DNA of 64,000 nucleotides, taken from positions 10,019,141 to 10,083,140 of the forward strand of contig NC_062975.1 of NCBI RefSeq assembly GCF_023078275.1. The letters run 5' to 3'. Below the pieces are notes generated by a model, which did no database searches, had not been told where the DNA came from, and saw only the letters and a program-made list of their open reading frames with translations. Shown in pieces: positions 1-12,561 of this stretch. Within the stretch, counting starts at the first letter, position 1. Each line of letters starts with the position of its first letter. This DNA is from Leguminivora glycinivorella (Eukaryota > Arthropoda > Insecta > Lepidoptera > Tortricidae). A program made the translations under genes and the position numbers.

Positions 1-1190
1 AGGGATCCTTGGCAACAAAGCGTTTAGGAACGCCTTGTATGTGGGCATTGATTCTTGAGGAGTGTTTAATGTTTTCTTATTATAAATTGATTATTAAAAT
101 ATGACTGTGTGTATAATTGTATATATGTGCTAAAAGTCGGTAAAAATCACGCTTCAACTGAAACCCTGCCTGTACGTACCGATCGACTTATAACGAAATA
201 ATGTATGGTGGAATTGTCGCTCTGACACATAAATGTAGGTCTAGAAAAAAAGTCGGCAATGGCTTATGTCTAACTTTTAATGATAACTGCTATAAATAAA
301 CATGCTTAACTTTTAAAAAATGTTTACATATATTGTGATATTACGGTTAACCACCAAAAAATTCCAGAAAATTACTAATTTTCTCGAGAACGATCCCTCT
401 GACTAGCAAAAAAATAGTGCACCACCTCAAATATTTTGTTTCCTTTAGTTTACATTCTTTGATTCAAATTACATGTTTGGGGAATTTTGTGAGGTTTTAC
501 TGCCGGTCTATAATCAATTATTATATTTCTTTAATAGTATTTGTCTTAAAATCCCGGGAAATCCCGGTTCCATATTTTGCCCAAAATCCCGTAAAACAGT
601 ACCGGTACTGCAATATTTCTACTTGTGTTTGAGTTACTTGTAACTTGATAAAACGAAACGCCGCGAAAGGTAGTCTAGCGTCGCGCCAATACGCATAGAG
701 CGATAGATATAGATATCTACAAGCGTTTCGTTTCGTGAGCGTTTGTACCATTCGGCTACGTACCCAGAAATGTATATGTTATTTCTACTCAGTAATCGTA
801 AGTATCTAAAAATAAAAAAATATAGCTGAAAAATGTTTTCATACAATGTCATAATTTTTTGAATGTGTTTTGGTTTGTTAAGATCAATCGAGGACTGACA
901 ACGGACAAAAATTGTTGTAAATTTTATCCATCTTAAAAAAAATCTTAATTCAGATCAAAATAATAAAAATTCTTCAAACTCTTGGTACAACTTTTAATGT
1001 AGAAATGCCCACAGTCCACTGTATCTGATGGCGATATACTACAAAAATGACTTAATTGCGTCCTTCACAACAGTGCAATGTGTAGGTGCATACCTATGCA
1101 CTACACAAAACCGATATTACGATAGGGCCGTTAGCAAACCCTGTGAAATTGATCAATAGGTTTTTTGCTCTAATAATTCCCACAATTAAA
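1..1190. other. Intergenic DNA upstream of cuticular gene A
   Basis: AT-rich stretch with no ORF that resembles a known protein. The only recognisable content is a truncated MITE copy at 645-760, listed separately. Short ORFs in both strands look like chance. The first 60 bases could be the tail of a retroelement, but I cannot support that. Confidence 0.5.
645..760. repeat. Truncated MITE, family ending in CCATTCGGCTACG
   Basis: Shares a block of about 100 bases with the fuller copy at 28496-28661, including the AAACGCCGCGAAAGGTA block, the GCGCCAATACGCA block and the CCATTCGGCTACG end. The opposite end, CGTAGCCGAATGG, is missing here, so this copy is truncated. A third scrap lies near 58245-58295. 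No coding capacity. Confidence 0.7.
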
Positions 1191-1196
1191 GTCTCC

Positions 1197-1204
1197 TATA
1201 TAAG
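1197..1204 (+). promoter_or_regulatory. TATA box of cuticular gene A
   Basis: TATATAAG lies about 80 bases before the start codon at 1283. That fits a short 5' leader as in other insect cuticular genes. Assigned by position and sequence only. Confidence 0.55.
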
Positions 1205-1282
1205 CTAATGAACTAACGCATTCTATGTGCACTATTGTCTTATATTCATTAGACATAGCATACAGTATCCGCGTACGCCAAG

Positions 1283-4200
1283 ATGTTGTCTCGCGTAAGT
1301 TGATTTAGAAAAGTTCAAGTGTTAAGTGATTAATAATACCTACAAATTAAATAAACATAATACAGTGATTCTGGAGACCGTAGCCTATTTGACCACGGTG
1401 ACAATCGTATTCGTTGCATTGCCTTTCCAGGACATTGCATGTCTAACAAATTAGTGCACAAAATTTATCACCGAAAAATGTCAATGTCACCGTATCTACA
1501 AGGATCAACCCTATGCATTCAGTCAAGTAGAAGCTTATTGATTCGTACCAAGGTGCCGATTTTTTAATTGCGAGCCTTGGATTACAATTTTTTTATTTTA
1601 ATATTATGATAAAAATAAAAAAAATGGAAACTGGCGAAAACGCTATTTTACGATATGTTATGCGTTGTGCGGAAATATAATTATTAGGGCCTTACATGAC
1701 ACAAATCCTTTTTCCGAAGCTGAGCTGACAGATAATATATCCATAACAAGTTCATATCAACTTCCAGCCCGATTAGAAATAACATTCTATTTTATGATTA
1801 CGACAGCTTGTTTGTTCGGAAAAATGATTCAGCTGTCAAAATGACAGGCCATATCGATTACACTTTTAAATCTAATAGAATTTCTGCTACAATGCATATG
1901 CATACAGACGATAGAGGCGTGACGTAGGTACTAGAAGATAGGCTTATGCTCAACAGTGGGCGACAGTGTACTGATAAGATAATGACGAATAAGTAATCAA
2001 AAATCTTTTTACCACACCAACTGGTAAAGGCTCTCTTTACTATTCGAAAATAGATAGCAAAATTGCATTTTATCCACAAGAGTGCACAGTAATTTCAATA
2101 CAAATTTTCACTTGATGTCTTAAGCTGGCTGGTAGATTTTACCTACAAATGATGGTTTTGAATCATAAATATTGAATAAATTGATTGATTTGATGTTTTA
2201 TAGTCAGTATTTTGTTCGTATTGCTGTGGTGTAAACTTTTGTGTTTCACTCGATGGCAATGTTTGTTTAACCTTGTGCCTTGTCCTTTGTGCCTTGAAAC
2301 CTTCGCAACGCTCAAGATTCCACTTTCACTTGCTCGGGTGTCAATATTGTCACGTGCGGTTAAACAACAACTTTGCCCCCTTGTAAAACAAATAACTTCT
2401 GTTCCAGGTACTAACCGCTTGCGTACTGGTGACAGCCTGCCAGGCCATCTTCCCGTTCCACCACCATCACCACCACCACCCAGCGATCTCCCACCAGGAA
2501 CTTCAGAAGCACGACGGGCCGCACCACCCCGTGCACATCCCCATTCACCACCACATCCCCATCCACCACCACGTGCCGCTGCTGCACCACCACGTGCCCC
2601 ACGTGCCCCACGTGCCGATCCACCACCACATTCCGCATCATGACCATTATGTAAGTAAAACTAGGATGCTAGTTTTCGTGCCAAGTGCACTGCCAACTCG
2701 GTGCAAACAGAGCGAAAAAGTCGTTCGACGTTGTTCGCATTGGCCGTCGACAGTTTTTTCGCGTTTCATGCGTCATAAATCTGTTTTACTATATGCTTTT
2801 TCTGATTCCACATCGATATTAATACGGAGAGATTTATAAGGCTGGATACATTAAATTTCTACTAAAAAAACTTTCAAGAACTCTTTCACCCTAATCATTT
2901 ATGTAAATACTAGCTTTTGCCCGCGGATTCGCACGCGTTAAATTCGAAAATTGACAAACATCCACCCTCTCCCCCAATTTTAGGAAAGTGGGAGGTTAGA
3001 CAAAGAAAAAAGGAGCCTATGTCAATCTCCATCTTTCAACTATCTCCACTTAAAAAATCGCGTCGCTCCGTTTTGCCGTGAAAGACGGACAAACAAACAG
3101 GTACACACTTTCCCATTTATAATATTAGGATGGATGGCGACAATCTGATATTAGATAGGCGCCTACTTTAATCAAATAAATCCACTTTGCTTAGTAATTA
3201 CGTTGTAAAACAATATCCAACAAGTAAGTATTTTAATCAATCGTGATATCTCGTGTTCACTGCAGTTAATCAAATTAGTGCCTTTCAATAAATCATTTTA
3301 CTAACAATCAATTAGTTCTAATCCAAAATCTTAGAAAGATTTATTGGGTCTTTATTATTCAAAAACTGACTTACTTCACAATATTTCCTATTAACAAACA
3401 ACTAGGCTAACATAGTTAGTTTAGTTTAGGTATAAATGATATACATTAAATTAAGATTGCGGTATTATTAATCTTTCAACTTCCCGCCAATTTCAACAAG
3501 TTAGCTAACCGATCCAGACTAATCGTACCAGTCTAGTGATTATTTATTTGACGGTATTGAGACAGTACCTAAGTAAGAGTGTCATAACACACCTTTAAAA
3601 GGAAAGTATGATATAGTATGGGTAAGTACTAGTAGTGACTCTGAACAATTACCTTTCTGAAACAACAAACAAGTAACGATCGTTGAAAAGAAACAGTTTG
3701 AATTGTAGTCATATAGGTATTATGCCTCATGGCTTAGGGGATTTATACATTTTTATCGTAATATCTAGAATATGCAAATGTAAATTATTAAATTAGTGAT
3801 AATTGCGTAGCCCGTGTCGGCCATGTCGCTACACACCATCTTAATGGCGTAAGAAACTGTAGTCCGAAAATTTCTGCGTGCATTTTTTTATCCGCTCAAC
3901 CAAAGAAGTGGAAAATGTTCCTGAATTTAAAAATTTGAAGTAATTTTCTTTCATTCAAGGACAAGAATCCATCAAATATAGCAAATTGTTTATCCCCAGG
4001 CGTTCCCTGAGTACAAATTCGAGTACGCCGTGCACGACCACCACACGGGCGACGTGAAATCTCAGCACGAGCATCGCCACGGAGACCTGGTGAAGGGTGG
4101 CTATGAGCTGGTGGAGCCTGACGGCGCCTCAGGAAGGTCGAGTACAAGGCTGACGACCACACCGGGTAGGTTACTTTGAAAGATAGAAGCTATTTCAGCA

Positions 4201-5500
4201 CCTCCCTACTTTGTTGACTAAATCATATGGATATTAGCTACATGCCGGAGGTCAAGAGACTAGGTTTGACTAGGGTCGCATGAGAGACGGGGGCGTGAAG
4301 TCTCAGCACGAGCATCGCCACCGAGACCTGAAGAAGGGTGGGTACGAGCTGGTTGAGCCTGACGGCAGGCTCAGGAAGGTCGAGTACAAGGCTGACGACC
4401 ACACCGGGTAGGTTACTTTGAAAGATAGCTCCTCCTGACTATGTTGACCAAATGATATGGATAGCTACATACCGGAAGTCGGGAGACTATGTTTGACTAG
4501 GGTCGCATGAGAGCACGGGGGCGTGAAGTAGATGGACGAGCACCGCAGCGACGGTGAAGGGTGGGTACGAGCTGTTGGGGCCCGAGTGCAGGCTCAGGAA
4601 GGTCGATTACCACACCGGGTAGGTACCACTTAGAAAAGAGGAAGAAAAGTTTCAACTCCAGTCTTTAGCTGTCTTAACTTCTAATATTTTATTGATCAAT
4701 CTATGTACCTGCTGGAGGTCGGCAGACTATGTTTTTGACTAGGGATGCATGGTAATGTGAAGTGGCTGAGCCAGAACCGCCAAAGTCGGGCGGAGTCCGA
4801 CGGCTCGCTCAGGAAGATCGAATACAAGGCTGTTGACCACCACCGACCGACCGATTCATGTGAGGTAGGATACGTGAGGTACCTTTTTCCACGACGTTTC
4901 AACCAGGTTGCACTGGCTGTGGTCGCGAAAGGTAGCATAATGGTAATTTATCTCGTTCAACTGTAGTGACTTTACAGGGCCAGTTGCATCAACCACATTT
5001 GACAGACACATCATCGTCACGCAGCAGACGTCTGTGGAACTTCCATAGAATAAAATTTAACGAACGCTTTAAAGGTGACAGAAGGTTTGCTGTAACCGGC
5101 CCTAAGTATGTGTACAAAACAGGCGAATTCAAAGTGTTGACTACATACCTATCTAGCAAGTTAATTTCCGATATGCCAGTCGAAATCAATCATTAATAAA
5201 ATGATTGATTAGATCATTACATATAATTTTAGTGAATACCTACTGTTTATCAAAACTATCTTCCGTTTGCCATTAATCATATTTAATGCCTTATGCTTCT
5301 TTTTTCCTATTTCAACAGAACATTAACTCTATGCTGGAACAATACTATTTAGTCCCTGAATAAAATTCTGAAGTAGGTACCTATGTCACAGACAAATTTG
5401 ATAACGATACTGACTACTTTTTTTCAGTTTCAACGCCATCGTCCATCACTCATCGCCTCATCATCACGTTCATTTCGGCCATCATCATCATCATATCTAA
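1283..5500 (+). CDS. RR-2 cuticular protein A (four exons, frameshifted RR-2 exon)
   Basis: Secreted chitin-binding structural protein of the cuticle. Coding exons are 1283-1294 (MLSR), 2408-2650, 4000-4165 and 5428-5500; all have GT/AG borders and matching phases. Exon 2 completes the signal peptide (VLTACVLVTACQA) and then runs into a His/Pro/Val-rich segment of HHH and HVP repeats. Exon 3 is a typical RR-2 (chitin_bind_4) exon: EYKFEYAVHDHHTGD, then SQHEHRHGD and YELVEPDG. The last exon gives FNAIVHHS and ends in five His and Ile. Exon 3 is 166 nt where the domain needs 167: one base is missing just after EPDG (about 4117-4122), so the read frame is lost before KVEYKADDHTG. The downstream copy at 4274-4407 keeps the correct frame. 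Either this is a recent pseudogene or assembly error, or the downstream copy is used. A polyadenylation signal lies at 5582. Confidence 0.8.
2912..3134. repeat. 3' end of an RTE-like retroelement
   Basis: Lies in the second intron of gene A. An inverted counterpart is at 55440-55612; both share CAAAAGCTAG/CTAGCTTTTGCCCG at one end and a block around CGTTTTGCCGTGAAAGACGG. Such short 3' fragments are common in Lepidoptera; the family name is my inference. Confidence 0.6.
4274..4407 (+). repeat. Second copy of gene A RR-2 exon, open and in phase
   Basis: Duplicate of the C-terminal two-thirds of the RR-2 exon, preceded by TTTGACTAG, a possible acceptor, and followed by the same donor as the first copy (GG then GTAGGT). 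Read from 4274 it stays open: SQHEHRHRD, YELVEPDGRLRKVEYKADDH. It begins in phase 0 and ends in phase 2, exactly as the first copy should. It lacks the N-terminal aromatic part of the domain. Used in addition to or instead of the damaged copy, it would restore the frame into the final exon; whether it is spliced is unknown. Confidence 0.65.
4485..4870 (+). pseudogene. Two further decayed copies of the gene A RR-2 exon
   Basis: Copy 3 (about 4498-4622) keeps GGTGAAGGGTGGGTACGAGCTG and CAGGCTCAGGAAGGTCGA but has an in-frame stop (GTGAAGTAG) and deletions. Copy 4 (about 4738-4860) keeps only AAGTGG, GAGTCCGACGG and CTCAGGAAGATCGAATACAAGGC. Each is followed by a similar intron piece, so the duplicated unit was exon plus intron. 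Divergence increases downstream, consistent with serial tandem duplication and decay. Confidence 0.65.
4976..5104. repeat. MITE with AGGGCCAGTTGC/GGCCCT ends
   Basis: Non-coding repeat in the last intron of gene A. An inverted copy lies at 33287-33416; both share the TTTGACAGACACATCATCGT block (as reverse complement in the other) and the TTAACGAACGCTTTAA-type block. Ends are weakly complementary, as in a MITE. Confidence 0.6.
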
Positions 5501-6531
5501 TCTATGGAAACTAAACAGGACCGATCAATGCACTTATAAGACTGACTCCTGTCAATACACGGTAATGCTAGCTTTAAGAATAATAAAAACTGTTGTATTT
5601 AGCGCTAAAATTGTGTTTTAATTCTATCTACTTACACAGCTGACCATTATTTTAGTAATTAAAGCATAAACGAATGATCATGAGTTAATGCTCATATCTA
5701 AATATAAACATGAAGGCTCATATCTAAATATAAATATGGGATTACAGCGCGCAAAAGTTTTTCACAGAAACCAAAGGTTGAGGGTCACTAATAAGCTAGT
5801 TTCCTATAAGTACTTAAAATAAAATATTTTGTGCAGTGCACGAAATAAAGCACCACATAATTAGTAGAAAAATGTGTACAGTGGTTTTGTTTAAACAAAA
5901 TTTCTAATTAATAAGTCACAGAGAAAGATATAAAGTAAATGAATTGACCGTGACGTCACTCTTCAGTATTTCATAGTAATTCCATATTAGAAAATCGTTT
6001 TGACAGTTCTTAAAAAGAAGCTGATATGATAGTAGGAAACTAGCCTATTACCGAAGTGCTGGCGACTTTTCGCACAATGTATCAGCATTGCGATTGAGAT
6101 ACAGCGCTGCGAGGAAGTGTCGATTCTTGGTAAATTTCCTCGGGGGCCTCCAGACTGGAGGTTCCGACAGCCTAAACATATCTATTTACTAACAACTGGA
6201 GCCTCCAGTCAGGGCCGGATTAAGGGTAAAGCGAGTGGAGCGGCCGCTCTAGGCACCACATGGTAAAGGGGCGCCAAAATCGAGAATGTGGAAAAATCTA
6301 TACAAAAAAATTATACAAGGCGTGGGCGCGCACATATCACAAAATAGCGAGAGGAGTCGGGAATTAATCCAGCTATTGCAAATCTAGATTTGTAATTCAG
6401 ATTAAGTGGAAAGTTGTACCACATTGCCAACATATACCAACATTCATAAGGGCGCTGTTGCTAGGGTGCCGTAAAAGGAGGATTCTAGCCCTTGACGAAC
6501 CACATTGTTATCCAAATGCAAAAATCGTCCC

Positions 6532-8766
6532 CTTACTGCAAATACCGACTATGTGCAAAAAAGTGATTTTGAGATAATGCGATTTTAATGTTTGAAGGTA
6601 CGATTTCATATGAAAACATGAAAAAAATTACTATTTGTATACAGCATTCTACAGCCCGTATTGTGTTGTTTAATACTTAATCGTAAACAATATCCAGGCT
6701 TGATTTGATTGCCGATAAAACTACGATTTAAAAAAAATAGTAGCAAACTTAGTTGGTTTTTCCTGTAGAAATAAAAATTTGTATATTTCTCTTATTAATA
6801 CATATAAAGCAGTGTTTCCCTTTGATTAAGCTTTGCTTTTAATACACTTTACTTATGATTTGCAAAAAAAGAAAAAATATACAAAAGTTTTGAACTTATT
6901 TCAAAATATATTAAATATTCTCAATGACATAGGCGGTTTTAGTTGCAGGAAATATAGCTGCTCTAATTTTATGTTACAAAACTTCACTTATCATTGTTAA
7001 TTTAACTGGTGCATTTGTAATAAAAAGTTTTTTAACATTACTAACCATTAATAATACTTTATTTATGGTTTTGAAGAGTTATTCTCAAAAAAAAAATTTT
7101 GAAAAAATCCTCTTCAACCGGTTTTAGGAGATTTTTCACAAAATACTTTAACCGATTTCAGTAAAATTTAACAAGAAGTAACGCAATAGCATTCCCTTGA
7201 AATCACAAAAAGAATTTTACAAATCGGTTAATGCGTTTTTGGGTAATAGCATAATATGCATAGGTACTTACTACATACTAGTTCACTGTCTCAGCAATCC
7301 GAAGTCCGCCATAATTTATGTTCGAAATTTCACTATCTACACTGTTACATTTAGTATAGGTAAATAGTTTTTGTACGCTCAATAACCTGAAGTAATAGTT
7401 TATTTAAAGTTTTGTAGTATTTACGCCAAAGTCACTAAAATGTAGGCGTAGATGAGGTAATAAGTAAGAAAAAGTAATGTGTAACGGTAATTACATAGGT
7501 TTCTGGGGCGATTTAAAGCAATCATGTTTGCAATATTCTTACGCCCCCAGTTACACGCAGTGTTTTTCATCACACTTGCAATAAAAAGATAAAAAAGTAT
7601 TTATGGTAGTCCAAAATACAAATTTAAACACTGTTTTGGGAAAAAGTTTTTTCTTTTACTCCTGATACGCCTTCGTGCGATTGCACACTTACTGCGCAAG
7701 AGTGATAAAAAGTTATTAAACAACATCTTCATCGCTGGTGGAATTCGATACAAACACGTCCGTAACACGGCTGACAATGCTAGACTAACTAGGTATTAAG
7801 TGATTGGAAGCACTCATGGTACTATTTAGTTACGATACCTTTGTCAAAAAGTCTGCGTAAGTCCATTTTCTTGAACGCAGAGATAGCTAGTTGTTTATCG
7901 AGCTTTAGACCGAGATAGAAATATGATATGATACATTAAGAGGTTTGAGGTGGTTCTACTGAACTGGAGTTTAATTTGTGGCGTTGATTTTCTTGCCTTG
8001 TGCTACGTCCAGATCTCGATATGAACTTAAGCCTAGTGACCACTAAGCTCGCCGAGTCGAATCTCATTAATTCGCCTTCTGCATTTCTTATGAAACTACG
8101 TCCATTAGCGACGCGTCGAATCGGATTCATCGTTCATTGTAAATGTATGCAGGGCTCGATTCATGAGTGGTTTCAACCACTTAATACTGCAGTTGGTGAA
8201 GTGGTACACAGTTGTGACATCTGAAGTCTACTCGTACCGTAGGTATGCTAGTAAGTAAAGTAAAGTAAAGTTTATTCATTGTTAACTGTGTACATAAGAT
8301 GGTATGATATACAGGAAATACAGTATCAACAGTGCCCATTTCGAGCGTACAATATTCTTAAAAACTACTGACTATATTAGCTTACTGGCTAACTTATAAT
8401 TATTACCCGGTATATTTCAAAAAAAACTCATTTAGGTTGTAGAACATCGTATGAAAAACGAAGCTTTATTTAAGACAAACAATGGGTTATAATTATGTAT
8501 AAAGAAGAGAAATATGCAAACATTTATTTCTACAGGAAAAACCAACTAAGTAGGTATTCGACTGTTTCATTAAATCGTATTTGATCGTCAACTAAATACA
8601 TTCTGAATATATATACGACAAAGTAGTAAACAAAAAAATATAGGGTTTAAAATGCCATACACATAACGTAAATTTCTTCATGTTTTCATATAAAACGTGC
8701 CTTCAAACTTTCAAACCGCATTATCTCAAAATCGCCTATTTACACATAGTCGGTATTTGCAGTAAT
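6532..8766. repeat. Foldback element with long inverted repeats
   Basis: The left arm starts with TTACTGCAAATACCGACTATG and the right arm ends with its near reverse complement. Further matching blocks include TTTTGAGATAATGCG, the TTTTCATATGAAA region and TTTCCTGTAGAAATAAA. Arms span roughly 6532-6900 and 8450-8766, separated by about 1.5 kb with no recognisable transposase. A partial third copy of the end (CTTAGTCGGTATTTGCATTA) lies at 9258-9278. Probably a non-autonomous DNA transposon. Confidence 0.6.
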
Positions 8767-10561
8767 AGACCGTTATCCTTTCCTTCGTCACATCACATGC
8801 AAAACCAATTATAGTCCCTATACAACTTTTTGGTAGAATGAAATTGCTGATGTTTGTAAACAAACATCTTCTGGAAAAACATCTTAAAGACATTTGGTGT
8901 ATTTAGCCTGGCTTAAAATAAAGAATTTTGTTGATAGTTTTATTTGCAAAAATCAAATATGTACACATTAAACTTTTTTGTAGAACATAAGATGGCTACT
9001 TTAACAAAATGTTTAAATGCAAAAAAACACTATACACCATTAAAAGGTTCTACTTGGCGGATAAAGCATAAAAGTTTATATTAAATATTCATATTACATT
9101 CTGGCAGTTTATAATGCAACAAATTGACCATTAAGTAACTTTATGCGGAAGCTATCTTTTGAATGCAGCGTCGTATCAATACATGGGTTTTAACATATTG
9201 TAGCCCTTGAAAACCTTATTCTATAGGTGCTAAAAACTCGATTTCGTCAAAAAGTCACTTAGTCGGTATTTGCATTAATGGGACGAAATATGAGTCTATC
9301 CGATAGTCCATAGCGGAGTTCCTCATAAAGCCAAAGGCGCAAAACGTCTCAGAGAGGCGCAATTTTGTGAGTCACAGGAGATGATGAGCGAACTTCAAAG
9401 GACTAAGATCCCGAAGGGCATTTAGTGGCAAAATACCGAAATGGGTGGGACGGTGACGATCGAGTTCGCAGTTAATGTCTTCTAATTCTTAGTAATATAA
9501 AAATAATAGTGATGGCAAATATTAGGCCTAAAAGTCGGGAAAATAGGCGCCCTGTGAAGTCAAAATAACCCAAAATATGCCAAAGACCGCAGTTCTGCAG
9601 TTGATCAAAGCTTGAACGCTCGCTGCTTCCCCGCTAGCGGGTTGAGAATTGCGTCAACAGGAAAAAAATCGAGCTCGCTTCGCTCGCGCTTACTATTTAT
9701 ATCAGTCCTCTTTTAGTTACTACTAGGAAAAATTCCGCGCTCGCTGCGCTCGCGTTTTCATTTCAAGTCTGCGACTGAGAAAGTTCAACTCTTGTCCCTT
9801 TCGTACTCTGTATGATGAAATCCATAAATTCTGTATTGCGTTAATCATCACACTACGGCATTACTATGGAAAAAATTTCGCTCGCTACACTCGCGGTATT
9901 TTTATCAACATCATAAGACTTCTTCCCAAGGGCGCTGAAACTCAAACTCGCTCTACCCTGATCGAGTGCACGGGCCGGCGCTGCCTCCAGTTGTTTAGGC
10001 CTTTAGTAGGTATGTGATGGGTTATGTAAGACGATAAACTACGTTGCTTGCCGTGTGAACCTTCTGCGTAGTATGAAAAAGTAAGCATGGGAAAATGGTA
10101 AACAAATGCTAACCACGAGTCTCGACGAGATATATATTATGTATCACCTTATTATGTACATGACAATGCAATATTAAATAAATGACTAAATGACTAAATG
10201 ACTATATTCCTTTGTGACATTTTGTATGATTTTGTGTGACAGGTTGGTACATTTCCGACCACTTAACCCATTTGGTGTTAATCACGACAAATTTCGTTTT
10301 GCCTTTACGGCGCGTTTTTTTAGTACATAAGTATAGGCAAACAGCGGTGTATGTGTTTAAAATTAAAACAGAAAATCGGAAATTATTTCTAATAATAAGT
10401 ATATCAATGTAATTACCACTATAAATAACTTAAATATATATTCTTAAGTGGGAAGAAGATAAAAAGGTTCCGTATAATAGATCAAGATAACAAATGAAAA
10501 GTCCGAGCACCGATGGCGATGATATTTTAACGACAATTATTATTTATTATTTTATTAAGAG

Positions 10562-10690
10562 CCCGTATTGTCCCACTGTTGGGCAAAGGCCTCCCTCATA
10601 TTCCTCCACGCATCCCTATCCCCTGAAGTCTCCCACCAGTCCTCGTCAAAGGCGTCAAGCTCGTCACGCCATCTCTGGCGAGTTCTAAAC
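10562..10690 (-). pseudogene. LINE reverse transcriptase C-terminal scrap
   Basis: Read on the minus strand it gives RWRDELDAFDEDW, then RDAWRNMREAFAQQWDN. This matches the style of the C-terminal end of lepidopteran LINE polyproteins (a Trp-rich segment ending in AFxQQWD). Only about 43 residues remain, so it is a dead fragment. Confidence 0.6.
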
Positions 10691-11184
10691 AAACTAAATA
10701 TTATTTTGGGAACATATTTAGGTACAAAGTGTCAAAGAATTCATCCCAGTTGAAAAATACTATAGTGTTTTTAACGCAAACGACTAAAAAGTAAGAAAGT
10801 TTGAATGCCGTATATTATTGAAAGAGCAATGTCTTGGCTCAATAACAGACAGACGACTAAATTTTTAGGCGCGTGCGCACGACACTCTTTTTCACGTCGT
10901 CCTACAATTAAACTATACATCTACATGTTTATAATAAGAAAAAAAACATAGGTACATGGATGACATACAGTCACGCTTGTATTCGCAAAAGAGGTAAGCG
11001 GAGCACATGAAACTGTTAAAAAATCCGGTAGGAAGTCCGAATTCATATAGGTTTTTACAAGGGCACATCACTCACTCCCAGAGTTGATCTAAGGCAGATA
11101 ATGTATCCTTTCAAACATACTTTTATTAAAATTATCTACCCGTTTGATGTTGGCTGCGGTGTGAATTTACATGATGGTGATTTA

Positions 11185-11375
11185 AAGGGCATGCCTTCGC
11201 CAATGACCTTCGATTTTAATCAATTGATATTATCTCTCTTGAGTTTTTAGGAAAGTCAAAGGTAAATCCAAACACGTAGAGTTCATGTATGTAAGACCCT
11301 TCACTAAAATCTAATTTCGAAAAAAGTGTTTTTTAGACCATGTTTAAAAAAATCATAAAAAATAAATAAAAAAAT
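11185..11375. repeat. Dispersed repeat copy related to the 24900-25210 region
   Basis: Shares GCCAATGACCTTCGATTT and a following block with 24915-24960, and the TTCACTAAAATC and TTTTTAGACCATGTTTAAAA blocks with 25198-25210 and 27210-27230. Non-coding, apparently a degenerate copy of the foldback element around the mariner. Confidence 0.5.
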
Positions 11376-12493
11376 ATTTTTATTCAGTAACAAAAATATT
11401 GATTACAATTTCTGAGCTGGTGCCTCTTTTTAAGTACGAGTATATTAAATACTTGTGTTAAGAGAACACGCTCTTTCACAGGTTGTTTTGCTTACAGTCT
11501 AGTGTGTATGTTCATACATATACCATTATTAGAACAATCAAGACAAGAGGATTGCATGTGGAGAAAAAAATATATAAATAAAAATAAGTATTCTTTTTTT
11601 TCTTTTTTTTTTAATATGGCTCTTACGAATAGAGATAAAAGATTGGAGAACCGATGGCAGTTTGTCTTATAATTCTATCTGTAGTGCAAATTTATGAGTT
11701 TCAACTCAAAACTTGTCAAAACTTGATGAAAACCGTATGGAGCCCCTTAAAAGTCGTACCTTCAGATTGTTAAGTGTTTAGGGTAACGGCCCTAGTGAAG
11801 AAACGAATCAGTCTGGTTCTCTTAAACTGTACATACTTATAGAAATTGGAATTGAACACAGCTTCACACTGTCATTATTTTTATGTCAAGTAGAATACTA
11901 CGAGCGTACAGAGAGGAAAAGTAAATATAATATAAGACCCCTGTATAGTGACGTTAAGAAATTCATGACCACTGAAATCTAGGTAGTTTGATGTGCTTTG
12001 TATACCCCTTTTGGAAATACAGGCGTGAGTTTATGTAAAAACTAGGACTTAGAAGTGCAATTTTGAATAATACCCCTCCCTCCGGCGGCCAAAATTTTTT
12101 TTTCTTATTATTGGATTGATAACTTGGTTTCAATGTATCGAATAAGCCCTAATGGGTGTTTGTTTACTGTATAGTGTTGACTCACTGGAGAATCAGTAGG
12201 CGTTCAACGTGTTAAGTACTATTATGGAATAATTGTTCTCAAATCAAGGATAAGCCGAGACGCGATGCGGCCACGCCCTAACAGTTGTACTACCATCTCA
12301 ATTAACGGATTTCCAACCAACATTATACTTCCAGCACAATATCCTTAAACTGATAACTTCAGAGCTAAAAAACAGTAACATACAGACGCAGCTTCCCTTC
12401 TAGGGCGTGTAGCAGACGATTATCAATCGTACGAGCGCTCAAAAAATGAGCTCACGGAGGAAACCGTCAATTTAACATCAATAGCCAAATAGT

Positions 12494-12501
12494 GTATAAA
12501 T
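12494..12501 (+). promoter_or_regulatory. TATA box of cuticular gene B
   Basis: TATAAATA lies 68 bases before the start codon at 12562. The spacing resembles that seen in gene A (about 80 bases) and gene D (about 50 bases). Confidence 0.55.
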
Positions 12502-12561
12502 AGGTAAAGAATCATCATAATCGTTATCAATTTAGTTTTACTCTCAGAGTAAGACAGAATT

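Larger units (their letters stand above)
5501..12490. other. Repeat-rich intergenic region between genes A and B
   Basis: No host gene is visible in either strand. Identified contents are listed separately: a long inverted-repeat element (6532-8766), a LINE reverse-transcriptase scrap (10562-10690) and a piece shared with the repeat left of the mariner (11185-11375). At 9620-9915 there are recurring GCTCGCTGCGCTCGC-type palindromes typical of dispersed insect repeats. Confidence 0.55.

Noticed and set aside
2212..2643. Pro-rich ORF across 2212-2643
   Set aside because: It crosses the acceptor at 2407 and reads exon 2 of gene A in the wrong frame; the His-rich frame fits the splice phases and signal peptide.
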